A stretch of DNA of 5,712 nucleotides from Patescibacteria group bacterium (lineage in GTDB: Bacteria > Patescibacteria > Microgenomatia > Daviesbacterales > UBA10151): NCBI GenBank assembly GCA_023487645.1, contig JAMDBX010000057.1, positions 1-5,712 on the forward strand, in the 5' to 3' direction. Shown here piece by piece: positions 1-5,085 of this stretch (position 1 is its first letter; each line of letters opens with the position of its first letter). The notes below the pieces were generated by a model. That model saw nothing but the letters and a program-made list of their open reading frames with translations, searched no databases and was not told the DNA's origin. The translations under genes and the position numbers were made by a program.

Positions 1-229
1 CAAGTTTTATGGGAAACAGTCCACTGAGTCTAGCCGGGGTCAGAAAATCTAAATTTACCTTAACGCCAAAAATAAAAGGTTCAAACTTATCGTTTTTTAA
101 AAAACCAAGGTCGAGCTCTTTGCCGGCGATATTTACTTTAGAGGGTAAATTATTTGACGAAGGAAGATTTGTCCACAAAGCAAAGACAACCAGTAATATT
201 ATCAGCCATAATGTTGTTCGTGCTCGCAT
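1..229 (-). CDS. secD: Probable protein translocase subunit SecD, N-terminal part (cut by window edge)
   Basis: SecD works with SecF beside the SecYEG channel and uses the proton-motive force to help pull exported proteins out of the membrane. Only 76 codons are visible. Residues 7-20 form one hydrophobic helix (LWLIILLVVFALW) after a short basic N-terminus (MRARTT), followed by a polar stretch. The fragment ends in LFPIKL plus the first base (G) of the next codon, which is where SecD proteins normally run into the GLDLQGG motif. That motif itself lies outside the window, so the call rests on the helix, the spacing and the residues just before it. The ATG at 229-227 follows an AGGGG ribosome site by about 8 bases and lies 19 bases after the preceding gene, so it is the last visible gene of the DUF4446 operon; secF would be expected next. 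Another single-anchor membrane protein is the main alternative. Confidence 0.6.
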   Translation of the reverse strand, partial: MRARTTLWLIILLVVFALWTNLPSSNNLPSKVNIAGKELDLGFLKNDKFEPFIFGVKVNLDFLTPARLSGLFPIKL

Positions 230-248
230 AAATTTTCCCCTAAATTAC

Positions 249-833
249 CTAAACAACGACCCCAGAAAGCATCTCTTCCTCATCACCCCAGAGCATAATT
301 TTAGGCTGAATCAGCACCCTTAAAATAAAGGGGTCACGTCTTTTAACCCGAAACTGAAATTCTGCCTCATCCATGAATGAATAGTTAATTTCATTTTCCC
401 TCTTGGCCTGCTCATCAGCTACAATAGATTGTAACTCCGGCAACACTATCTGGCCTACGATCAAAATATCAACATCCTCAGGTCCGGAAGCCTGGTTTTT
501 TACAAACCGCGTAGCCATCATAGCATACTTCAGTCTACCTAGTTTACCCCGGTTTTTGATAATTGCCCCCCCTAACCCCGTAGATTTTGCGACCAACCCT
601 AAAAGCTGTTGATAAAAGACATAATCTTTCCGAAAATGGTAAAGTCTGCGGTTTGCCCGCCACTCTGAATCTACCATTCCCAACTTTTCCATGCGGGCTA
701 ATTCCCGCCGCACGGCATTAATTTCTTCTTCTGTCCGCCGGACAATTTCTCGAACATGGAGCAATGGGTCTGGGGTGGTCAAAAAGAGCTTTAGAAGCTT
801 GACCCGGACACGCGATACAAATAAATCCTCCAT
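249..833 (-). CDS. Winged-helix protein with a degenerate nucleotidyltransferase-like domain
   Basis: This 194-residue cytoplasmic protein has two parts. Residues 1-65 look like a winged helix-turn-helix: SRVRVKLLKLFL, then HVREIVRRTEEEINAVRRELARMEKLGMV, then a wing with NRRLYHF. Residues 95-185 resemble the minimal nucleotidyltransferase fold (DNA polymerase beta superfamily), with the strand VDILIVG and a D-V-D pair at 120-122. The GS motif that normally precedes the acidic pair is not recognisable (MATRFVKNQ stands there), so catalysis is doubtful and the domain may only bind a ligand or partner. The start is fixed by an excellent Shine-Dalgarno site, AAGGAGG at 844-838, four bases before the ATG. 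It lies between the DUF3048 gene (24 bases upstream) and the probable secD (19 bases downstream), in one operon. A DNA-binding regulator, possibly of its own operon, is plausible but not shown. Confidence 0.72.
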   Translation of the reverse strand: MEDLFVSRVRVKLLKLFLTTPDPLLHVREIVRRTEEEINAVRRELARMEKLGMVDSEWRANRRLYHFRKDYVFYQQLLGLVAKSTGLGGAIIKNRGKLGRLKYAMMATRFVKNQASGPEDVDILIVGQIVLPELQSIVADEQAKRENEINYSFMDEAEFQFRVKRRDPFILRVLIQPKIMLWGDEEEMLSGVVV

Positions 834-857
834 TTCTCCTCCTTTCTAGGCAGAGAA

Positions 858-2066
858 CTAATAACTAACCTGCGATCCCTCCGGGACAGTTTGGATCCAG
901 ATTACTCCACGGTTAAAAGCAATCTCTTTGCCTTTTAAGTCAACATATTTAGTTCTGGCAGTTCTTGACTGTTTAATCCATTTACCTTCTATGGCATTAC
1001 CATCCTGAAAGATCAGTGCCTTACCGGTACCGATTGTCCCGTAAATTAAGTGTACATTTCCTTCATAACCGTCATTAGCCCGCGATTCTTTTTCAAATTG
1101 CACGACAATATTTCTTGCTGATAGCTGCTGGTTATTATCCAAATCCATATGTGGAGCACCACCATTACTACGTTTATAACAATTACAGGAAGCATCATAA
1201 GCCCAGCTGACGGAATAGTCCGAATATCCTTGCCAAAATTCTACCCCAATTTTGGAAGCCGGAGTCAGACCGGCGGCTGTAATTTGCCCTGACTTATTAG
1301 GAGAATCATCTTTAAATTTCCAAGGAGTAAACCCACTCTCCCATCTTTGCCCATCCGAATCGGGATTAACCCAGCCACGTTTAGCTCCTATTTCCCAAAG
1401 TTTTTGGGTGGTGGAATACATCGTGTGTTCAGTTGCCACCGGATGACCCAAACGTTGGTAATCACGCCAATAAGTGGGGAATCCAATACTAAACTGGTTT
1501 AAATCCTTAATATTATATTTAATAATCTGTCCTAAAGCATTCGCCGGCCCCGCGGAATTCGCCCCACCAACGTGGGCATAAAGAGCATCATATTCAGATA
1601 ACCAATCCAAGAAATAAGTCCGGGCTGAGCGGACAGGTCCAACCTGAACATCACCCAAATTACAAAGGTAAACACCCATAAAGCGGGTAATTCCTCCTTC
1701 GGCAACGGCTTCATAAACTACATCCGCATATGAAAGTCCGGACTGTGGCCGGGCATCCGTATGATTTTCAATCATTACTGCCAAAGGCAACCGGGTAACC
1801 CAATTGTCATGGGCACTTTTAGTATGCATCTCTCCGTTTAAAGGACAGCCTTCTGTTTTTGGTTCATTACTATTCTCACTCAAACTATTGGCAGGACTAG
1901 GTAAAGAAGTGACTAAATGGTCATTAAAATCCACACCTTTTCCTTTAGAAAAAGCCGAATAGGAGATACCTGCGGAGGTTATAAAAAACACAATGGAAAA
2001 GATTGAGACAATTAAGCTTTTTTGAACAGTAGTTAAATTATTAAATAAACCAAAAATATTAGACAT
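858..2066 (-). CDS. DUF3048 domain protein (YerB family), membrane-anchored
   Basis: The 402-residue protein belongs to the DUF3048 family, whose best-known member is the Bacillus lipoprotein YerB; the molecular function is unsettled. An N-terminal hydrophobic segment at about 17-37 (KSLIVSIFSIVFFITSAGIS) should act as a signal anchor and place the rest outside the membrane. No lipobox cysteine follows it, so unlike YerB it is probably not a lipoprotein. A Ser/Asn/Pro-rich linker (50-88) leads to the N-terminal DUF3048 domain (about 90-245) with the signatures LPLAVMIENHTDARPQSGLSYAD, EGGITRFM and GPVRSAR. The C-terminal DUF3048 domain (about 270-395) has SARNIVVQF and ends with WIKQSRTARTKYVD and GVIWIQTVPEGS. 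The length is normal for the family and the gene looks intact. The start is 14 bases after the DUF4446 stop, with only a weak ribosome site overlapping that stop, which suggests translational coupling. Confidence 0.9.
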   Translation of the reverse strand: MSNIFGLFNNLTTVQKSLIVSIFSIVFFITSAGISYSAFSKGKGVDFNDHLVTSLPSPANSLSENSNEPKTEGCPLNGEMHTKSAHDNWVTRLPLAVMIENHTDARPQSGLSYADVVYEAVAEGGITRFMGVYLCNLGDVQVGPVRSARTYFLDWLSEYDALYAHVGGANSAGPANALGQIIKYNIKDLNQFSIGFPTYWRDYQRLGHPVATEHTMYSTTQKLWEIGAKRGWVNPDSDGQRWESGFTPWKFKDDSPNKSGQITAAGLTPASKIGVEFWQGYSDYSVSWAYDASCNCYKRSNGGAPHMDLDNNQQLSARNIVVQFEKESRANDGYEGNVHLIYGTIGTGKALIFQDGNAIEGKWIKQSRTARTKYVDLKGKEIAFNRGVIWIQTVPEGSQVSY

Positions 2067-2080
2067 CTTTTATCAATAAC

Positions 2081-2524
2081 CTATCCATGTAAACGCAATG
2101 CCTCATTTACAACTTCTTTTTCTTCCTCAGAGAACTGATATTCTCCTTCTTTACCTTCCTTTACCGGTTTGGCAAAAACTCTTGTCCCAGCCCGTGAATG
2201 CAAACTGGTTACAATCATACCCTCACCTTTACCATCCAAAAAAGCTGCCGAAAAACTCTGATCTCCTCCTGTATCATGGTAAGGATTATACCTTTTTAAA
2301 ACAATCTTTTGGATATATCCTAAACTCTTATTTTTAAACTCCTGTAAACTGTTAACTTCTTCCAAAACCTCTTTTAATTTATCCTCCAGCCCCTCACCTT
2401 TGTTTGGAATTAGCTTTTTTACAAAAGATCTGTTTTTCCAAACAACAACAGTTAAACCTAAAAGCCAAATTACATTAATGACACCCAAAACTAAAGTGAT
2501 ACTGCCAAACCCCTCTGGATACAT
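2081..2524 (-). CDS. DUF4446 family membrane protein
   Basis: This 147-residue protein matches the DUF4446 family by its conserved core: RYNPYHDTGGDQSFS (78-92), then FLDGKGEGMIVTSLHSR and GTRVFAKP (113-120), then a C-terminal acidic helix (SEEEKEVVNEAL). In front are one transmembrane helix (about 7-29) and a charged helix likely to form a coiled coil (about 45-65). The topology is therefore a single anchor with a small domain, probably cytoplasmic given the KNR after the helix. DUF4446 has no established function. It is first in the minus-strand operon and lies directly behind a strong promoter. The predicted transcription start is only about 8-10 bases before the ATG, leaving room for just a weak GAG ribosome site. 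The gene appears complete and typical in length. Confidence 0.9.
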   Translation of the reverse strand: MYPEGFGSITLVLGVINVIWLLGLTVVVWKNRSFVKKLIPNKGEGLEDKLKEVLEEVNSLQEFKNKSLGYIQKIVLKRYNPYHDTGGDQSFSAAFLDGKGEGMIVTSLHSRAGTRVFAKPVKEGKEGEYQFSEEEKEVVNEALRLHG

Positions 2525-2538
2525 AAATTACTCTTTTT

Positions 2539-2567
2539 AATATACAAAGGCCGTTTGCTTTTGTCAA
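2539..2567 (-). promoter_or_regulatory. Sigma-70-type promoter of the DUF4446 operon
   Basis: The minus strand carries TTGACA (2567-2562), a 17-base spacer, and TATATT (2544-2539), which is 6/6 and 5/6 to consensus at ideal spacing. The start of transcription should fall near 2532, giving a very short leader before the ATG at 2524. The -35 box lies inside a perfect inverted repeat (see 2561-2573). Confidence 0.8.
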
Positions 2568-2573
2568 TGACAA
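2561..2573. promoter_or_regulatory. Inverted repeat overlapping the -35 box (possible operator)
   Basis: TTGTCA-A-TGACAA is a perfect 6-base inverted repeat around one central base, covering the whole -35 hexamer of the DUF4446 operon promoter. A dimeric regulator bound here would block RNA polymerase. Part of the symmetry comes from the -35 sequence itself, so this is suggestive only. Confidence 0.35.
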
Positions 2574-2582
2574 GACGTTTGC

Positions 2583-2596
2583 AAAACTTAAGTTTT
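2583..2596. repeat. 14-base perfect palindrome between divergent promoters
   Basis: AAAACTTAAGTTTT is its own reverse complement and is followed by four more T residues on the plus strand. It lies between the two divergent -35 boxes, 16 bases upstream of the minus-strand one and 21 bases upstream of the plus-strand one. It could be a regulator site or simply an AT-rich upstream element; with no loop it is a poor terminator. Confidence 0.45.
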
Positions 2597-2616
2597 TTTT
2601 CGATCTAGTCCAAGGG

Positions 2617-2645
2617 TTGACAGGCATGAATAATCGTGTTAGGCT
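2617..2645 (+). promoter_or_regulatory. Probable promoter of the 85-aa gene / DUF5679 unit
   Basis: A perfect TTGACA (2617-2622) is followed after 17 bases by TAGGCT (2640-2645), a weak -10 helped by an extended -10 TG at 2637-2638. The start would lie near 2652, leaving a leader of about 40 bases before the ATG at 2692. Confidence 0.6.
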
Positions 2646-2691
2646 CAAATGAGCTTAACTTAGGCATAAAACAAGCTGTCATCCTTTTAAA

Positions 2692-2949
2692 ATGAGTTAT
2701 TCCAGATCAAAAAAACAGACAGAAAACGAGAAAAAGCTTCAAGTCCTCAAAGCTCAACTTTACGGCAAAGATATCCAAGTATCTTTAGCCAAACCTTCAA
2801 GCAACTTTGCCTTTAAAGCAGAACCAGGACAAACAACAGTCTTAGAAACTGATTATTTACGTAAAGATTTACTCAAAATTACCATCTTGGCTATTTTGGC
2901 TATCGGAGGACAACTTTTATTATTCATTTTTGATGGTAAACTGCTTTAA
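2692..2949 (+). CDS. Small tail-anchored membrane protein, unknown function
   Basis: I do not recognise a named family. The 85 residues divide into a basic, polar N-terminal part (1-60, starting MSYSRSKKQTENEKK and probably partly disordered) and one strongly hydrophobic helix near the C-terminus (about 62-80, KITILAILAIGGQLLLFIF), followed by only five residues. That is the layout of a tail-anchored protein with its basic domain in the cytoplasm. A lone Lys/Asp-rich segment (DYLRKDLLK) sits just before the helix. No Shine-Dalgarno site is visible in front of the ATG. The gene has its own promoter upstream and is followed 46 bases later by the DUF5679 gene on the same strand, so the two are probably co-transcribed. 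Promoter, leader and clean ORF make a real gene likely. Confidence 0.75.
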   Translation: MSYSRSKKQTENEKKLQVLKAQLYGKDIQVSLAKPSSNFAFKAEPGQTTVLETDYLRKDLLKITILAILAIGGQLLLFIFDGKLL

Positions 2950-2995
2950 TTTAAAATTTTATAAGATAACTTATGAAAGGGGGTGAAAATAACCT

Positions 2996-3139
2996 ATGCA
3001 GATGTATTGTGTAAAATGTCGCCAAAAGAGAGATGCAAATGACGTCCAAAATGTCACCATGAAAAATGGCAAACCAGCAGTAAAAGGTGTTTGCTCTGTC
3101 TGTGGAACAGGTATGTACAAAATTGGTTCTCAAGCTTAA
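2996..3139 (+). CDS. DUF5679 zinc-ribbon protein, 47 residues
   Basis: This very short gene encodes a complete small zinc ribbon: CVKC at 5-8 and CSVC at 33-36 supply four cysteines for one zinc ion. Between them runs VTMKNGKPAVKGVC, the typical DUF5679 core, and it ends with GTGMYKIG. The family is small, single-domain and common in Candidate Phyla Radiation genomes; its function is unknown, and nucleic-acid or ribosome binding would be a guess from the fold. A strong purine-rich ribosome site (AAAGGGGGTGA, about 2976-2986) lies 9 bases before the ATG at 2996; a second ATG two codons later is a possible alternative start. It lies 46 bases behind the 85-residue gene and is followed by the terminator at 3193-3222. 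Confidence 0.88.
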   Translation: MQMYCVKCRQKRDANDVQNVTMKNGKPAVKGVCSVCGTGMYKIGSQA

Positions 3140-3159
3140 TTTTAAAGAAGAGAACTAGT

Positions 3160-3188
3160 TGGTGTCCGCCAGCTGGCGGATTTCACCA
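3160..3188. repeat. GC-rich palindromic element
   Basis: TCCGCCAGCTGGCGGA (3165-3180) is a perfect 16-base palindrome. It is flanked by a second pairing arm, TGGTG (3160-3164) with CACCA (3184-3188), leaving three unpaired T residues on one side. It is far more GC-rich than its surroundings. Similar CCGCC...GGCGG hairpins are, from memory, scattered through intergenic regions of related genomes as REP-like elements. No T-tract follows, so it is not itself a terminator. Confidence 0.6.
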
Positions 3189-3192
3189 TTTT

Positions 3193-3222
3193 CAAAAAGC
3201 CCCATCTAGATGGGGCTTTTTG
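3193..3222. terminator. Bidirectional intrinsic terminator between DUF5679 and comM
   Basis: A 30-base perfect palindrome: the left arm CAAAAAGCCCCATCT pairs with AGATGGGGCTTTTTG. On the plus strand the GGGGC stem runs into TTTTTGTTT, terminating the DUF5679 unit. On the minus strand the same structure gives GGGGCTTTTTG ten bases after the comM stop. It therefore serves both converging genes. Confidence 0.93.
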
Positions 3223-3231
3223 TTTCTATAT

Positions 3232-4752
3232 TTAACTTTCTTCGCGAGCGCGATAAGTTAAAGCTTCAGCTACATGTTCCGGTAAAATATTCTCCGACTC
3301 AGCCAAATCAGCAATGGTCCGGGCAAGTTTTAAGACTCGGTGATAACCCCGGGCTGATAAATTCATTTGGGAGATAGCCAGCTTTAAAAGTTCCAGAGCC
3401 TCCCCTTCAACCTTACAAAATTGTTTAATCTGGACATTACTCATCTCTGAATTTGTTAAAATTCCCGTGCCTAAAAATCTCTGGCCTTGGATTGCCCTGG
3501 CTTTTTCCACCCGTTTGCGAATAGTTCCCGAATCCTCATTGGCCTCATCTCCCGTCAGTTTATCCACCTCCACCGGCGGCACCTCAAGATGGATATCTAT
3601 TCGGTCCAAAAGCGGCCCGGAAATTTTCTTTTTATAGCGGGAGATCTGCCCGGGCATACAAACACAATTTTTCCGGGGATGGCCAAGGTTGCCACAAGGA
3701 CAAGGGTTGTGAGCAGCCAATAAAATAAATTGAGAAGGAAAAGCCAGAGTACCACTGCTTCTGGAAATAGTTACTTTACGGTCCTCGATCGGTTGTCTTA
3801 AAGCCTCCAAGACTTGGCGGGGAAATTCCGGCAATTCATCCAAAAACAATACTCCCCGATGGGCCAGAGAAACCTCACCAGGTTTAATAGTATTTCCACC
3901 GCCGATAATGCCAACATAAGAAGCCGTGTGATGAGGGGACCTAAAAGGCCGGCGGATAATTAAAGGCTGGTCAGAAGAAAGGTTACCGGAAATAGAGTAA
4001 ATCTTGGTTACCTCCAGAGCCTCTTCTTTACTCATTGGTGGAAGTATGGAGGCAAAAGCCCGGGCCAGCAAAGTCTTCCCAGCTCCCGGCGAACCTTTTA
4101 AAATCACATTATGCGAGCCGGCAGCTGCAATTTCCAAAGCCCGACGGGCTTGTTGTTGCCCCTTAATATCCTTAAAATCGTATTCATAAGTTACATCTTC
4201 AACTAGATCAAGATTGGTTAACGGTTGGGGTAAAATTTCTAAAGCCTTAGTCAAAAATTTAAAAACCTGTAATAAATCTTCAAAAGGATAAACTTCCACC
4301 CCTTCTACAACTGCCGCTTCTTGGGCATTTTCTTTGGGTACAAAAATTTTTTTTAACCCTAATTTTTTAGCTAAAACAGTAAAAGAAAGGGCTCCGTGAA
4401 CCGGTCTTAAACTTCCGTCCAAAGACAGTTCACCCACCACCAGGGTGTCGCCAAGGTCACTATCCAGCTGACCTGAGGCTATCATCAAACCTAAGGCAAG
4501 CGGCAGATCAAAAGCCGGGCCTTCCTTGGGGAGATCTGCCGGGGCTAAATTTACAGTGATCCTTTTGGAAGGAAAATCAGCCCCGGAATTTTTGATAGCA
4601 GACCTAACCCTTTCTTTTGATTCCTCAACTGCCCTATCACCTAGTCCTACCAAAGTAAATGAAGGCAACCCTAAAGAGGCAATATCCACCTCTACAGTAA
4701 CCGGTACGGATTCTAAACCAACATTAGCTGCCGAGATAACTTTAGCTAACAT
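3232..4752 (-). CDS. comM: ComM / YifB family Mg-chelatase-like AAA+ ATPase
   Basis: ComM is a hexameric AAA+ helicase that drives branch migration of incoming single-stranded DNA during natural transformation; YifB is the same family. The 506-residue length is standard. The N-terminal Lon-like domain (1-170) has VTVEVDIASLGLPSFTLVGL, KERVRSAIKNSG and ADLPKEGPAFDLPLALG. The ATPase core follows: Walker A GSPGAGKT (220-227), RSPHHTAS (271-278), Walker B VLFLDELPEF (301-310), a four-cysteine cluster (C351, C353, C363, C365, from NPCPCG to NCVC) and the LLDRIDIHLE arginine-finger region (381-390). A C-terminal helical domain carries sensor 2 (SARGYHRVLKLARTIADL, 466-483). All motifs are intact. 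The ATG at 4752 matches the family N-terminus, although no clear Shine-Dalgarno site or strong promoter is visible in 4753-4838. The gene stands alone, between the terminator at 3193-3222 and the RNA unit starting at 4839. Confidence 0.96.
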   Translation of the reverse strand: MLAKVISAANVGLESVPVTVEVDIASLGLPSFTLVGLGDRAVEESKERVRSAIKNSGADFPSKRITVNLAPADLPKEGPAFDLPLALGLMIASGQLDSDLGDTLVVGELSLDGSLRPVHGALSFTVLAKKLGLKKIFVPKENAQEAAVVEGVEVYPFEDLLQVFKFLTKALEILPQPLTNLDLVEDVTYEYDFKDIKGQQQARRALEIAAAGSHNVILKGSPGAGKTLLARAFASILPPMSKEEALEVTKIYSISGNLSSDQPLIIRRPFRSPHHTASYVGIIGGGNTIKPGEVSLAHRGVLFLDELPEFPRQVLEALRQPIEDRKVTISRSSGTLAFPSQFILLAAHNPCPCGNLGHPRKNCVCMPGQISRYKKKISGPLLDRIDIHLEVPPVEVDKLTGDEANEDSGTIRKRVEKARAIQGQRFLGTGILTNSEMSNVQIKQFCKVEGEALELLKLAISQMNLSARGYHRVLKLARTIADLAESENILPEHVAEALTYRAREES

Positions 4753-4838
4753 ATCTTGAGTGTATCAAAAATATCTATTAAAAGAATATGAGTAAATTTT
4801 TGTTAACATCCGGCAATAAACCTACTTATTAAAAAAAT

Positions 4839-4867
4839 TTGACAAACTGTGATAATCATCATATGCT
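4839..4867 (+). promoter_or_regulatory. Strong promoter of the orphan structured RNA
   Basis: TTGACA (4839-4844), a 17-base spacer and TATGCT (4862-4867). An A/T-only stretch (about 4827-4838) just upstream resembles an UP element, as is common in front of stable-RNA genes. Transcription should start near 4874. It reads away from comM and no open reading frame of useful size follows. Confidence 0.75.
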
Positions 4868-4873
4868 AAGAAT

Positions 4874-5061
4874 GTCTACTAAAAGCATGCAGGTAGACTA
4901 ACCGAAAAAGGTTGCTGATCTAGACAGTGCTTTTTGAGGGATAATGGATGCACGTAAAATAGGCATCTAAAAACCGGGGTAAACTGTACAAAGTGTGCTG
5001 TTTATCTTTGGTGTGGTACGTAAAAACAAAAGGAGCCTGTTAAATGGGGCTCCTTTTGTTT
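4874..5061 (+). ncRNA. Orphan structured non-coding RNA, about 190 nt, unassigned
   Basis: A complete transcription unit, promoter to intrinsic terminator, that holds no plausible protein. Visible RNA structure, in order: stem GTCTAC (4874-4879) with GTAGAC (4893-4898); its loop segment AAAAGCAT (4881-4888) can pair with GTGCTTTT (4927-4934), eight pairs with one G-U, which would make an H-type pseudoknot; inside that crossing loop a small hairpin TAACC/GGTTG around GAAAAA (4899-4914); hairpin GATGC/GCATC (4947-4951 with 4963-4967); hairpin GGTAAAC/GTTTATC (4978-4984 with 5000-5006) whose loop GTAC (4986-4989) could pair with GTAC at 5016-5019; finally the terminator stem. I see no SRP RNA core (no GGAA tetraloop with AGCAGCC), no tmRNA tag, and no 6S-like end-to-end pairing. 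A trans-acting regulatory RNA or a diverged known class are both possible. Expression itself is inferred. Confidence 0.6.
5024..5061. terminator. Bidirectional terminator shared by the orphan RNA and rnpB
   Basis: A 14-base perfect stem, AAACAAAAGGAGCC (5024-5037) with GGCTCCTTTTGTTT (5048-5061), encloses a 10-base loop. The plus strand ends in TTTTGTTT and the minus strand in TTTTGTTTTT, so it can stop the orphan RNA and also the rnpB transcript, whose mature end lies 25 bases away. Confidence 0.9.
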
Positions 5062-5085
5062 ATGGAAAAACTCTCACAAAAAATT

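Noticed and set aside
9..323. Plus-strand open frame of 104 codons
   Set aside because: It lies over the minus-strand probable secD start and the wHTH/NTase gene, both with ribosome sites and family features; its protein has no recognisable pattern.
858..2066. DUF3048 protein as a lipoprotein like YerB
   Set aside because: No cysteine lies just after the N-terminal hydrophobic segment; the first cysteine is at about residue 74.
3487..4759. Plus-strand open frames inside comM (3487-3723, 4004-4189, 4526-4759)
   Set aside because: They are antisense shadows of a full-length, motif-complete ComM.
4753..4838. A dedicated comM promoter
   Set aside because: Only weak matches are present on the minus strand (for example TTTACT with TATTTT at 17 bases); none is good enough to annotate.
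4872..4901. Nine-residue mini-ORF (MSTKSMQVD) at the start of the orphan RNA, and an eight-residue one starting at 4945
   Set aside because: The first would begin at or before the predicted transcription start with no ribosome site; the second has a GAGGG only three bases from its ATG. Too short to call as genes, though a leader peptide cannot be fully excluded.
4874..5061. Orphan RNA as SRP RNA, tmRNA or 6S RNA
   Set aside because: The SRP tetraloop and AGCAGCC core, a tmRNA tag frame with a tRNA-like end, and long 5'-3' end pairing as in 6S are all not visible. A diverged member cannot be excluded by eye.
4874..5061. Orphan RNA as a tracrRNA or part of a CRISPR system
   Set aside because: No cas gene, no repeat array and no repeat/anti-repeat pairing in the window.
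4874..5061. Orphan RNA as a riboswitch leader with an attenuator
   Set aside because: No plus-strand gene follows the terminator; the next feature is rnpB on the opposite strand.
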